Shown: piece by piece, positions 1 through 8,868 of the stretch
Layout: each line of letters begins with the position of its first letter
Position numbering within the stretch: the first letter of the stretch is position 1
Origin: Draconibacterium sp.
Lineage (GTDB): Bacteria > Bacteroidota > Bacteroidia > Bacteroidales > Prolixibacteraceae
Assembly: GCA_027011835.1 (NCBI GenBank)
Contig: JALUZN010000096.1
Coordinates: forward strand, 1-12,514
DNA: 12,514 nucleotides
Reading direction: 5' to 3'
Notes under the pieces: generated by a model
Told to the model about the DNA's origin: nothing
Seen by the model: the letters and a program-made list of their open reading frames with translations, nothing else
Database searches by the model: none
Position numbers and translations under genes: made by a program

Positions 1-2
1 TA

Positions 3-854
3 ATAAGCGAGCGGTATAAAACAATTATGCAAGACAATCTTGTGAACTCGCAAAAACTATACAACGAAACCAAAATTTATTACGACAACGGTTTTCGCGA
101 AGAACAAGATGTTGCACAGATGAAAATTATTTTAAAAACAGCAGAGAATGAGATTTTAAAAGCCGACCGCGAATTATCGATAGCCAAAATTGTTTTAAAA
201 TATGCCATGGGCTACGACCTTGAAAAAGAGATAAAACTTTCGGACAATATAGAAACCTATATTTTACCGCTAGTTACCAAGAGCAATCAGTTTCAGTTCG
301 ATTTTAACAAACACATCGACTATCGTTTGGCCCAAACAAATTTTCAGGTTTCCGAAAAATTGGTAAAACTTCAGAAGGCCACATATTTACCGCGATTAAG
401 CGGATTTTACCGGTTTAACAAAGCGGCGTACAGCAACAGTGCAAATTTGCTACACTCCGACTGGTATCCGTCGTCGTTGGTTGGGTTGCAACTTTCGATG
501 CAACTATTTAATTCGGGGAACAAAAGGTCGAAACTTCAGCAGGCAAAAATTGAACTCGACCAGGCCGAGACAAACATGAAACTTGCCGAAATTACACTTC
601 AAAAAGATTATTTAACAGCAAAAGCTCAGATGGAAACGGCAATTGAAAAGTTCGAAAACGACCGGGAAAACAAGGAGTTAGCAAAAGGTATTTTAGACAA
701 AACACAAATAAAATTTAATAACGGAATGGTAAGCAGCGTTGAACTCTCGCAGCAAGAAACACAATATTTAAACACGTTTAAAGCCTTTGTTGCATCGACC
801 TTACAACTATTACAAGCCGACTTAAAATTGAAAAAAGCAGTTGGAAATTTATAA
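3..854 (+). CDS. TolC-family outer-membrane efflux channel protein (5' truncated)
   Basis: This is the C-terminal ~283 residues of a TolC/OEP-type channel, the outer-membrane exit duct of an RND pump. The frame is open to the left edge, so the ATG at 27 is internal and the real start lies outside the window. About a third of a normal 430-residue protein is missing. The visible part begins in a long periplasmic coiled-coil helix and contains a short beta-strand section of the second repeat (YLPRLSGFYRF, then LVGLQLSMQLF followed by NSGNKR). A second pair of long helices, rich in Gln, Lys and Glu, runs to the end. Helix/strand/helix order and the 'P-x-L-x-G-x-Y' and 'L-x-x-P/F-N-G' style strand motifs are typical of the family. 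The gene lies 23 bases upstream of the adaptor gene, as expected for an operon. Family assignment is firm; the transported substrate is unknown. Confidence 0.9.
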   Translation: MSERYKTIMQDNLVNSQKLYNETKIYYDNGFREEQDVAQMKIILKTAENEILKADRELSIAKIVLKYAMGYDLEKEIKLSDNIETYILPLVTKSNQFQFDFNKHIDYRLAQTNFQVSEKLVKLQKATYLPRLSGFYRFNKAAYSNSANLLHSDWYPSSLVGLQLSMQLFNSGNKRSKLQQAKIELDQAETNMKLAEITLQKDYLTAKAQMETAIEKFENDRENKELAKGILDKTQIKFNNGMVSSVELSQQETQYLNTFKAFVASTLQLLQADLKLKKAVGNL

Positions 855-877
855 ACCTGTTCAGAAAAAAAAAGAAA

Positions 878-1996
878 ATGAAAAAGATTCTATTTATAAC
901 ATGCATGGCACTAATACTTGGGGCATGCAACACAAAAGAAACGCCAAACGAGGTAACAAAACGCAATCAGCTGCAACAGTACAAACAAGAGATGCACGAT
1001 TTAAAGATTAAAATTAGTGAACTTGAAAAAGAGCTAAATCTGAACAAAAAAGCCGAAACGGTAAAAGTAAAAGTGGTTAAGCTTGAACGTAAACCTTTTG
1101 AACATACCATTGAAATTACCGGAAAGGTTGAAGCAATAAACGATGTAAAAGTGAGCCCCGAAACAAGCGGTGTAATAACAAAAGTTTTTGTGGAAGAGGG
1201 GCAAAAGGTAAAGAAGGGAGATATTCTGGCAAAAATAAATACCGAAATACTTGAGCGTACAATAGACGAGCTAAATGTTCAATTAGATTTGGCCAAAACA
1301 AACTACGAGCGTCAGGCAAATTTATGGAAACAAAATATTGGCTCGGAAATGCAGTATTTGCAAGCGAAAAATAAAAAAGAGAACCTCGAAAAACGAATTG
1401 AAAGTTTACAGGCTCAAGTTGATATGGCCGAAATAAAATCGCCGGTTAGCGGTGTTGTAGATGTGGTTTATCAGAAAAAAGGAAATATTGGGAACTCGCA
1501 AGTGCCTTTTGCAAAGGTGGTTAACATTAGTAAAATAAAAATTTATGCCGACATCTCGGAGTCTTACCTTACCAAAATTAATAAAGGCGATAAAGTTAGT
1601 CTCTTTTTCCCTGCCCTCAATCGCGAGATAAAAGCCAAAATCAATCAAATTGGAAATACAATAGACCCAAACAACCGAACTTTTAGAGTTCGAATTGATA
1701 TTAATAACCCCGATAAAATGATTAAACCCAATCTGGTATCGATTGTAAAGTTGCGCGACTACGAAAACCCACACGCCATTACCGTTCCCGTGCTGTATAT
1801 AAAAGAAGATTTAAAAGGGAGTTATACATTTATTGTGGATAACCAAAACGGAAAAAATGTTGCAAAAAAGGTGTATGTAAAAACCGGGGTTACAAACAAC
1901 AATATTATTGAAATTACCGACGGGTTAAAAGCCGGAATGTTAATTGTTTCGGAGGGTTACAATCAAATTAACGATGGCACTCCAATCGAGTTTTAA
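878..1996 (+). CDS. RND efflux periplasmic adaptor (HlyD/AcrA-type membrane fusion lipoprotein)
   Basis: This 372-residue protein should bridge the RND transporter and the TolC-like channel in the periplasm. It opens with a lipoprotein signal peptide, basic MKK then a hydrophobic stretch ending in L14-G15-A16-C17, so Cys17 should be lipidated. Residues about 27-58 form an extra heptad-rich helix before the adaptor core. The first half of the lipoyl/barrel-sandwich domain is at about 88-121 (SPETSGVI, then EEGQKVKKGD). An alpha-helical hairpin follows at about 122-183, and the second lipoyl half at about 184-218 (IKSPVSGVVD). The beta-barrel and membrane-proximal domains make up the remainder. 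Length and order match the AcrA/MexA family. The start at 878 is chosen because it gives the complete signal peptide; the A-rich leader has no strong Shine-Dalgarno. It sits 29 bases upstream of the RND gene. Confidence 0.95.
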   Translation: MKKILFITCMALILGACNTKETPNEVTKRNQLQQYKQEMHDLKIKISELEKELNLNKKAETVKVKVVKLERKPFEHTIEITGKVEAINDVKVSPETSGVITKVFVEEGQKVKKGDILAKINTEILERTIDELNVQLDLAKTNYERQANLWKQNIGSEMQYLQAKNKKENLEKRIESLQAQVDMAEIKSPVSGVVDVVYQKKGNIGNSQVPFAKVVNISKIKIYADISESYLTKINKGDKVSLFFPALNREIKAKINQIGNTIDPNNRTFRVRIDINNPDKMIKPNLVSIVKLRDYENPHAITVPVLYIKEDLKGSYTFIVDNQNGKNVAKKVYVKTGVTNNNIIEITDGLKAGMLIVSEGYNQINDGTPIEF

Positions 1997-2025
1997 AAAA
2001 AATAATTTGCATAAAACCGAAAGAA

Positions 2026-5000
2026 ATGGCGGAAGAAAAAGATAAAAACATTCAGAATATTACGCGGAAATTTAAACTGACGTATCTGGCGCTGAAAAAC
2101 AAAACAACGGTTTATATTTTAACCGCTTTACTTGTATTTTTCGGAATTTGGTCGTACCAGAAAATGCCGCGCGAGTTAATGCCCGAAATTGTGGCACCAA
2201 ATATTCTTATTCAAACCATCTACCCGGGAAACTCTCCGGTTGATATAGAAAACCTGATTACCCGCCCAATTGAGCAAGAGTTAAAAGGGCTGAAAGGGGT
2301 GAAGAAGATTACGTCGGCATCGTACCAGGATCGCAGTTCAATTAATGTTGAATTCAATACAACTTTTTCGATAAAGCAGGCGCTGCAAGATACGAAAGAC
2401 CGTGTTGACAAAGCAAAATCGGAACTGCCCGACGACCTCGACCAGGATCCGGTTGTGGTAGATATCGACTTCTCTGAATTTCCAATAATGAATGTAAACC
2501 TTTCGGGCGATTACAGTATGCGCGACCTGAAAAAATATGCCGAAATTTTACAGGACGAATTTGAAAGTTTAAACGAAATTTCGGAGGCAAACATTAAAGG
2601 AGTTGAAGAACGTGAGATTCAGATTAATGTCGACCCGTACCAGCTCGATGCTGTTGGAATAACTTTCGACGATATTGCAAAAGCCATTCGTGTTGAGAAC
2701 ATTACAATGGGAGCCGGCGAGTTTACATCCGATAAAATACGCCGCGTTATCAGGGTGGCAGCCGACTATAAAAACATCGACCAAATTGCCAACACCATTA
2801 TAAAAGTGAATAAAGGGAAACCGGTTTATATTCGCGATGTGGCAAAAGTTGTTGACGGCTACAAAGAGAAAGCAACCGTGGCAAGATTAAACGATAAACC
2901 GGTGGTTACATTAACCATTAAAAAGAAATCGGGAGAGAATATTCTTGCTGCCTCAGGAAAAGTGCTTGCCGCAATTGAAAAGCAAAAGGCCGGAGGATTT
3001 ATTCCGAAAGAGCTTATTATTACAACCACCGACGATAAAACGCACCACATTCGAAACGAAATTAGTAACCTCGAAAACAGTATTATTCTTGGAATGATTC
3101 TGGTTATCTTCATTCTCTATCTGTTTCTCGGGTTACGAAATGCACTTTTCTCGGGGCTTGCCATTCCAATGTCGATGTTTTTATCGTTTATTATTTTACA
3201 ACAGTCGGGAACAACACTTAATAATATGGTGCTTTTCGGGCTAATTTTAGCCCTTGGAATGTTGGTTGACAATGCCATTGTTGTGGTCGAAAACGTTTAC
3301 CGGCTGCATAGTCTGGGGTATTCGGCACTCGAAGCCACAAAAAAAGGAGTGAGCGAAATTGCTATGCCCATAATTTCGTCAACACTTACCACGCTGGCAG
3401 CATTTATTCCGTTGTTAATGTGGGAAGGAGTAATTGGCGAGTTTATGAGTATTTTACCAAAAACTTTAATTATTGTTTTGTCGTCGTCGCTGTTTGTGGC
3501 ACTAATTTTAAATCCGGCTTTTGTTTCAACATTTATAAAAATTGAAGATATTAAAACCCGTGCAAACTGGCGGCGGTCGTTACTTTTAGCTGCTATTTTT
3601 GCGCTTTTGGCATTGCCATTCTATTTTATACAAATTTATGCAGTTGCCAATATTTTAATGACAGTTACAATTTTGCTTGTGCTGAATTTAATTCTTTTAC
3701 GTCCGTTGGCGCGTTGGTTTCAAACAAAATTTCTGGTGTGGCTCGAAAATTTTTACAGCCGCCAATTGCGATTTGCATTAACCGGATACAAGCCCTATTT
3801 ATACTTTCTTTTAACAATTGTTTTGTTGGTCTTTTCTGTAAACTTTTATTTTAACAGCAACCCTAAAGTTCTGTTTTTCCCCAATACCGAACCACAATCG
3901 GTTTATGTTACAATGGAGTTGCCTATTGGAACAGCCATCGAAAAAACCGATGAAGTATCGTATAAAGTTGAGAATATAATTAAGGAGACACTCCGTCCGT
4001 ATCGCGAAATTGTTAAGTCGATTACAACAAGTGTTGGTTCAGGTAAGGGAAATAAATTTGAGGAGTTAACAAGTCCGAATAAATCGCTTACAACCATTTC
4101 GTTTGTCGAGTTTAAATTCCGTAAAGGAATAAGTACAACCGAAATAATGAAAGAGCTCACACAAAATCTTGATGGATTTGTTGGGGCTAAAATTTATGTT
4201 GAAAAAGAGGAGATGAAACCGCCAACCGGCGAACCGATAAACATTGACGTTTCGGGCGATAAATTCGAAGAGTTAATACGTATTACCGACGATTTTATTA
4301 AAATAATTGAAGACGATGATATTCAGGGAATCGACGAATTGAAACTAAACATTAATGTTAATCAGCCCGAAATGTTAGTAAAAATAAACCGCGAAAAAGC
4401 CCGTTTATACGACCTTTCAACGCAGCAAATTGCAATGGCATTCAGAAATTCGCTTTTTGGTTACGAAGCCGGAAAATTTAAAGATGGCGAAGACGAGTAC
4501 GACATTACAATTCGCCTCGAAGAGAAATACCGGAACGATATTTCTACACTGATGAACCAAAAATTAACAGTTCGAAATCAGGACGGGCCACCAAAAGGAA
4601 CAAAGGTACCAATTTCGGCAGTGGCAAGTTTCGAATATTCAACCACGTACGATAAAATTACGCGTATCGACAATAAACGGGTAATTACCATCTCTTCGGG
4701 AATTGTTGAGGGATACAATGCAAACCGGATAAATGCCCGAATCAGGCAACTTCTGGCCGATTACGAAATGCCAAACGGGTATAGTTACGCATTTACCGGC
4801 GAACAAAAAGAACAAGACGAAAGCAGCCGGTTCCTTATTTTTGCACTTCTTGTGGCTATTGCCTCAATTATGCTTATTCTGGTTACCCAGTTTAACTCGT
4901 TTATTCGCCCGGTAATTATTCTTGCAACGGTTGTATTCAGTACAATAGGAGTTTTCCTCGGGCTTAGAATTTTTAAAATGGATTTTGTGGTTATAATGAC

Positions 5001-5466
5001 CGGAATAGGAATTATTTCGCTGGCTGGAATTGTGGTAAACAACGGAATTGTTTTAATCGATTATATCGACCTTCTTAGAAAACGAAAACGCGAAGAGCTA
5101 AACTTGCCTGAAAGTGCATTTCTACCTGCCGACATTCAAATTGAAACGCTTGTTGAAGCAGGAAGAACACGATTGCGCCCCGTTTTACTTACTGCCATTA
5201 CAACCGTTCTCGGACTATTACCGCTGGCAATTGGCCTGAATTTCGACTTTTTTGGATTGTATGCTCACTTCGACCCCAACTTCTCGATTGGTGGCGAGAG
5301 TGTTGCCTTTTGGGGACCAATGTCGTGGACAGTCGTTTTCGGATTAACATTTGCCACATTTTTAACCCTGCTTATTTCGCCGGTAATGTATATGATAACC
5401 ATTCGCATAAATTACCGGGTTCGTAAAATATTTGGAAAACTGCCACAAAAAACGGAAAAAGAGTAA
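2026..5466 (+). CDS. RND-family efflux transporter permease (AcrB/MMPL-type)
   Basis: This 1146-residue inner-membrane protein is the proton-driven pump of the tripartite system. The usual two-fold layout is visible. TM1 lies near residues 30-47, followed by a large periplasmic porter loop starting with the PREL-MPE segment. TM2-TM6 span about 350-500, TM7 is near 588-605, a second periplasmic loop follows, and TM8-TM12 end the protein. TM4 carries the family motif GMLVDNAIVVVEN, with Asp415 at the AcrB Asp407 position but Asn416 where AcrB has a second Asp. TM10 has VVNNGIVLIDY (Asn1005, Asn1006, Asp1012), so the AcrB lysine is replaced. Two additional hydrophobic segments (about 518-538 and 540-558) lie in the TM6-TM7 loop, and a polar FDPNFSIGGES insert lies between TM11 and TM12. 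Hydrophobic drugs, bile-like compounds or lipids are possible substrates, but none can be inferred. The gene ends in three consecutive in-frame stops. Confidence 0.95.
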   Translation: MAEEKDKNIQNITRKFKLTYLALKNKTTVYILTALLVFFGIWSYQKMPRELMPEIVAPNILIQTIYPGNSPVDIENLITRPIEQELKGLKGVKKITSASYQDRSSINVEFNTTFSIKQALQDTKDRVDKAKSELPDDLDQDPVVVDIDFSEFPIMNVNLSGDYSMRDLKKYAEILQDEFESLNEISEANIKGVEEREIQINVDPYQLDAVGITFDDIAKAIRVENITMGAGEFTSDKIRRVIRVAADYKNIDQIANTIIKVNKGKPVYIRDVAKVVDGYKEKATVARLNDKPVVTLTIKKKSGENILAASGKVLAAIEKQKAGGFIPKELIITTTDDKTHHIRNEISNLENSIILGMILVIFILYLFLGLRNALFSGLAIPMSMFLSFIILQQSGTTLNNMVLFGLILALGMLVDNAIVVVENVYRLHSLGYSALEATKKGVSEIAMPIISSTLTTLAAFIPLLMWEGVIGEFMSILPKTLIIVLSSSLFVALILNPAFVSTFIKIEDIKTRANWRRSLLLAAIFALLALPFYFIQIYAVANILMTVTILLVLNLILLRPLARWFQTKFLVWLENFYSRQLRFALTGYKPYLYFLLTIVLLVFSVNFYFNSNPKVLFFPNTEPQSVYVTMELPIGTAIEKTDEVSYKVENIIKETLRPYREIVKSITTSVGSGKGNKFEELTSPNKSLTTISFVEFKFRKGISTTEIMKELTQNLDGFVGAKIYVEKEEMKPPTGEPINIDVSGDKFEELIRITDDFIKIIEDDDIQGIDELKLNINVNQPEMLVKINREKARLYDLSTQQIAMAFRNSLFGYEAGKFKDGEDEYDITIRLEEKYRNDISTLMNQKLTVRNQDGPPKGTKVPISAVASFEYSTTYDKITRIDNKRVITISSGIVEGYNANRINARIRQLLADYEMPNGYSYAFTGEQKEQDESSRFLIFALLVAIASIMLILVTQFNSFIRPVIILATVVFSTIGVFLGLRIFKMDFVVIMTGIGIISLAGIVVNNGIVLIDYIDLLRKRKREELNLPESAFLPADIQIETLVEAGRTRLRPVLLTAITTVLGLLPLAIGLNFDFFGLYAHFDPNFSIGGESVAFWGPMSWTVVFGLTFATFLTLLISPVMYMITIRINYRVRKIFGKLPQKTEKE

Positions 5467-5467
5467 T

Positions 5468-5540
5468 AATGAAGTTGTTTAAAGCTAAAGCGAAAATCGG
5501 TTACTTTCGTAGATGCTCTTTAACTTTAAACAACTTCATT
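5468..5540. terminator. Bidirectional hairpin terminator between convergent genes
   Basis: Positions 5468-5490 pair with 5518-5540 over 23 bases with one mismatch (C5485 against A). The outer 17 pairs, starting AATGAAGTTGTTTAAAG, are perfect. A smaller helix is nested in the loop: CGAAA at 5491-5495 pairs with TTTCG at 5505-5509. The hairpin fills almost the whole gap between the RND stop (5466) and the beta-galactosidase stop (5545). T-rich sequence flanks it on both strands (ATTTT on +, a CTTTTT run on -). Its place between convergent genes suggests it stops transcription in both directions. The stem is AT-rich and the T tracts are short, so efficiency is uncertain. Confidence 0.75.
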
Positions 5541-5544
5541 TTAA

Positions 5545-8500
5545 TCAGAACTTTAATTTAGCCAGTTTATCAGGGTTTTCTTTACCCGAAACCGGTCGCA
5601 TTCTGAACGAATAACTGTATTCGCGTGCAAGCAACGAATATTGCGGATGAGTATGTGCCCCCCAACTGTTATCGCCGCCAACGCCCATCTGTTTATAATC
5701 TATATTTACCGAAGTAAGATTTCGTGGTTTTACGTCGGTTGTGTGCCGGTTAACCACTTTTACTCCCGGATGTTGGCGACCATCGGTACGCTCTATCGAT
5801 TCGAAATCTTCCATAATATTGTGGTGTGCACTCACTTCTAACAGTGGCATTCCAACAAACAGAAGTCCTTCTCCCGCCTTATCAGTAATGGTAACCCATC
5901 GTACATCGGTTTTATTCCCGTTCTCCTGCGGACGAAGATAAGCCCAGTACTGATCGGCAACCGAGCCACTATACAAACCAACAAAAGCAGCCGTTTTTCT
6001 ATCCCAGTACGACTCCTGAGGACCGCGTCCGAACCATTTCATCTGGTCGAATTTACGCGGCATTACCAAATTCATTCCCATTCTGAAAATATGTGGCAAT
6101 TTCTCTTTTATCATTTTAAAGTTGTTATTAACTACAACATCGCCCGAGCCGTAAACCGTATAAACCGTACTGTACGTTGCAATAGCTTCGTTGTTTTTAT
6201 CTGTTAAATTGAACTTAAAATGAATTATTGCTTTGTTGGCTCCTGTTTTGCTAACTGTTGCTTCGGTAACTTTTCGGTTTTCTCCTGCTTTTCGCCAAAC
6301 CCTGTTTTGCTTATACAATCCGTTTCCAAAATCGTTATCGATGGGGGCACGCCAGAAATTAGGAATCGGCCCGCTTTTTAACAGTTCTGTTTTACCGCTT
6401 TTAAAGCTCGAAATTACACCTGCTTTTTTGTCGAATTCAATGGAAAAACCATCGCCCGAAATAGTTGCAACGGCTCCTTTATCGTCAACGGTTAATGCTT
6501 TAAATTGCGATGCATCAACTCGTGCTACCGGTTTAAAAATTGGTAATTTAAATTGTTCGGAAGCTAAATTTGTTCCTGCCGAAAGCAATCCGTCCTTCTG
6601 TTTCAGATTGGCTCGTATTGTTAAAAAATATTCAACTCCGGGTTTTGGCGAAATATGAATATTTGGATGAACATTTACTGTTTCTCCGGGTTTTGCAACA
6701 ATATCTTTAAATTTTCCACTATCAATAATTATTCCGTCGCCGGTAACTTCCCATTCAAAATTAAATTTATCGAGATTGATGAATGAGAATTTATTTTTTA
6801 TTGAGATTGAATTCTTTTTTAAATCAACTGCATCGAACCCAATATTTTGGTACACTTTTTTCACCTCAAGCAATGCCGGTTTTGGAGTGCGGTCGGGGTC
6901 TACCAAACCGTTAAGACAGAAGTTACCATCGGAAGGAACCGTATCGGGGCCAAAATCTCCGCCGTATGCCCAGTACTCTTCTCCCTCTTTATTTGTTGTT
7001 AGCAGTCCCTGGTCTACCCAGTCCCAAATAAATCCTCCCTGCAATACATCGTATTTTTCAATTACATCCCAGTAATCCTGCAAATTGCCAACACTATTTC
7101 CCATGGCGTGTGCATATTCGCATTGTATAAGCGGTTTATCCGGCTTGCCAAGTGCATATTTCTCCATTCTGCTGATGTGCATATACATGGGGCAAAAAAT
7201 ATCGGTATTACGGCTGCGGCCTGCTCTTTCGTATTGAACAGGGCGAGTTTGATCAACCGATTTTAGATAATCGTAAGTTGCCTCGAAATTAACTCCGTTT
7301 CCGGCTTCGTTTCCCAACGACCAGGTAATAATGCAGGGCTGGTTTTTATCGCGTTCGAACATATTTTGCGTACGAAACAGGTGCGCTTTTTTCCACGACG
7401 GATTCTTTGCAAGCGACTCGGGTCCGTAGCCCATTCCGTGCGATTCGATATTGGCTTCGTCAATAATATAAAGACCATATTTATTGCACAACTCGTACCA
7501 CAATACAGGTTCGGGATAGTGCGATGTGCGCACTGCATTAATATTATGCTTTTTCATGGTTTTAATATCAAGCAACATGGTTTCTTTGTCTTGAACGTGG
7601 CCGGTTTTATCGTTATGCTCGTGCAAATCGACCCCTTTCATATATACATATTTACCATTTACCAACAGTTTTGCATCTTTAATTTCAACAGTGCGAAATC
7701 CTACTTCCTGCCTGATTACTTCAACAATTCCGTCGTTATTCCGAAGTGTAATTACAAGTTCGTATAAGTTAGGAATTTCGGCCGACCACTGTTTTACTCC
7801 GGGAATTTTCGTGTTGAATAAAACACTTGTTTTTCCGGCAGGTAATTTTTTTGAAAATTTCATAATGGTATTGTCTCCGTCGTTCAGTTCGGCTTCAATA
7901 ACACCCGACTTTACTTTATCGCCAAGATTAAGCACCGAAATATCTAACTGAAATATTCCGGTTTTATACAATGAATCGAGACCGGCAACAACTCTGAAAT
8001 CCTGAATTTGTTGCGGGTTGCGTACCTTTAAATATACATCGCGTGTAATTCCACTCATTCGCCAAAAGTCCTGATCTTCGAGATACGAGGCATCGCTCCA
8101 GCGAAATACTTCGGCTGCTATTGAGTTTTTTCCCGCCTTTAAATACTTTGTGATATTGAACTCGGCAGGTGTCTTACTGTCTTCGCTATAGCCAACATAT
8201 TGCCCGTTTATCCAAAGGTTTAGGCACGAACTAACTGCACCGAAATGTACAATTACATCTTTCCCTTTCCAGTCGTCAGGAATTTCGAACGTGCGTTTAT
8301 ACGACCCCACCGGATTATAAAACGACTGAATTGTTGGTGGTGTTTTTTTATGCGGATATTTTACATTTACATAAATCGGATAGTCGTATCCTTTAAGTTC
8401 CCAGTTTGCAGGTACATCTATCTCGTCCCATTTCCGTGTATCAAAATCGTCTTTAAAAAACCAAAACGGACGGTCGGCAGGTTTGTGTGCCAAATTAAAT

Positions 8501-8757
8501 TTCCACTTCCCGTTTAACGACTCAATCATTGTCGATTGCCACTTATCTTCGCCACGTGCCTGTTTTACATTGGCAAACGGAATAAAATGAGCATGCGCCA
8601 TTTCGCGGTTTATCTGGCAAATACTTTGGTCTTGCCACGGTTGCGGATTGGGTTCTTCGTAAGGAACATTCGAATAATCGGTGTAATGCGTACAAGAAAC
8701 CAGCAAGACACTTGCTAATAAAAACGCAGAATTTACAAACAGCTTTAAATTTTTCAT
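5545..8757 (-). CDS. GH2 beta-galactosidase (LacZ-like), predicted lipoprotein
   Basis: This 1070-residue enzyme of glycoside hydrolase family 2 should hydrolyse terminal beta-D-galactosides by a retaining mechanism. The order is a lipoprotein signal peptide (lipobox L19-V20-S21-C22), a jelly-roll sugar-binding domain (about 75-270), an immunoglobulin-like domain, a TIM barrel (about 370-650), a second Ig-like domain, and the C-terminal beta-sandwich of long LacZ-type enzymes (about 785-1060). In the barrel, Glu484 in WSLGNEAGNG is the expected acid/base and Glu547 in IQCEYAHAMGNS the expected nucleophile. MKGVDLHEHN (373-382) and IDEANIESHG are also present. All expected catalytic motifs are intact. 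Lipidation places it in the periplasm or on the outer membrane; no acidic export signal follows Cys22, which favours the periplasmic side. No SusC/SusD pair, regulator or other hydrolase is adjacent. Exact substrate is unknown. Confidence 0.93.
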   Translation of the reverse strand: MKNLKLFVNSAFLLASVLLVSCTHYTDYSNVPYEEPNPQPWQDQSICQINREMAHAHFIPFANVKQARGEDKWQSTMIESLNGKWKFNLAHKPADRPFWFFKDDFDTRKWDEIDVPANWELKGYDYPIYVNVKYPHKKTPPTIQSFYNPVGSYKRTFEIPDDWKGKDVIVHFGAVSSCLNLWINGQYVGYSEDSKTPAEFNITKYLKAGKNSIAAEVFRWSDASYLEDQDFWRMSGITRDVYLKVRNPQQIQDFRVVAGLDSLYKTGIFQLDISVLNLGDKVKSGVIEAELNDGDNTIMKFSKKLPAGKTSVLFNTKIPGVKQWSAEIPNLYELVITLRNNDGIVEVIRQEVGFRTVEIKDAKLLVNGKYVYMKGVDLHEHNDKTGHVQDKETMLLDIKTMKKHNINAVRTSHYPEPVLWYELCNKYGLYIIDEANIESHGMGYGPESLAKNPSWKKAHLFRTQNMFERDKNQPCIITWSLGNEAGNGVNFEATYDYLKSVDQTRPVQYERAGRSRNTDIFCPMYMHISRMEKYALGKPDKPLIQCEYAHAMGNSVGNLQDYWDVIEKYDVLQGGFIWDWVDQGLLTTNKEGEEYWAYGGDFGPDTVPSDGNFCLNGLVDPDRTPKPALLEVKKVYQNIGFDAVDLKKNSISIKNKFSFINLDKFNFEWEVTGDGIIIDSGKFKDIVAKPGETVNVHPNIHISPKPGVEYFLTIRANLKQKDGLLSAGTNLASEQFKLPIFKPVARVDASQFKALTVDDKGAVATISGDGFSIEFDKKAGVISSFKSGKTELLKSGPIPNFWRAPIDNDFGNGLYKQNRVWRKAGENRKVTEATVSKTGANKAIIHFKFNLTDKNNEAIATYSTVYTVYGSGDVVVNNNFKMIKEKLPHIFRMGMNLVMPRKFDQMKWFGRGPQESYWDRKTAAFVGLYSGSVADQYWAYLRPQENGNKTDVRWVTITDKAGEGLLFVGMPLLEVSAHHNIMEDFESIERTDGRQHPGVKVVNRHTTDVKPRNLTSVNIDYKQMGVGGDNSWGAHTHPQYSLLAREYSYSFRMRPVSGKENPDKLAKLKF

Positions 8758-8781
8758 GGGAAAAGTATTTTAATTTTTATT

Positions 8782-8811
8782 CAAACACATTAATAAATAC
8801 GACGTCTAAAA
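8782..8811 (-). promoter_or_regulatory. Weak Bacteroidota-type promoter candidate for the beta-galactosidase
   Basis: On the minus strand, TTTT (8808-8811) and TGTGTTTG (8782-8789) lie 18 bases apart. They resemble the Bacteroidota primary sigma consensus TTTG / TAnnTTTG, each with one mismatch. The -7 box lies about 25 bases before the ATG, the same distance as for the neighbouring minus-strand gene. Because the region is very AT-rich, a chance match is quite possible. Confidence 0.3.
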
Positions 8812-8868
8812 TATAAAACACACCTAAATTACAGGCTATTCCCAAATAAAAAAAGGGGGTAATTTTTT

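Noticed and set aside
27..29. ATG at 27 as the start of the TolC-like gene
   Set aside because: The frame stays open to the left edge and the upstream residues continue the same helix, so this Met is internal.
1406..1774. 122-residue open frame antisense to the adaptor gene
   Set aside because: It is fully contained in the adaptor gene and shows no recognisable domain or separate promoter.
5468..5540. Hairpin as a miniature transposable element
   Set aside because: No flanking target duplication is evident, and its exact fit between two convergent stops favours a terminator; a genome copy search would settle it.
6233..6658. 141-residue open frame antisense to the beta-galactosidase
   Set aside because: It lies wholly inside a well-supported gene on the other strand, resembles no protein family, and has no start signals; it is a shadow frame.
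8840..8868. Possible terminator after the cysteate synthase-like gene (CCC and GGG around an A/T run on the minus strand)
   Set aside because: Only three G-C pairs with an 11-base loop, and no T run after the second arm; too weak to annotate.
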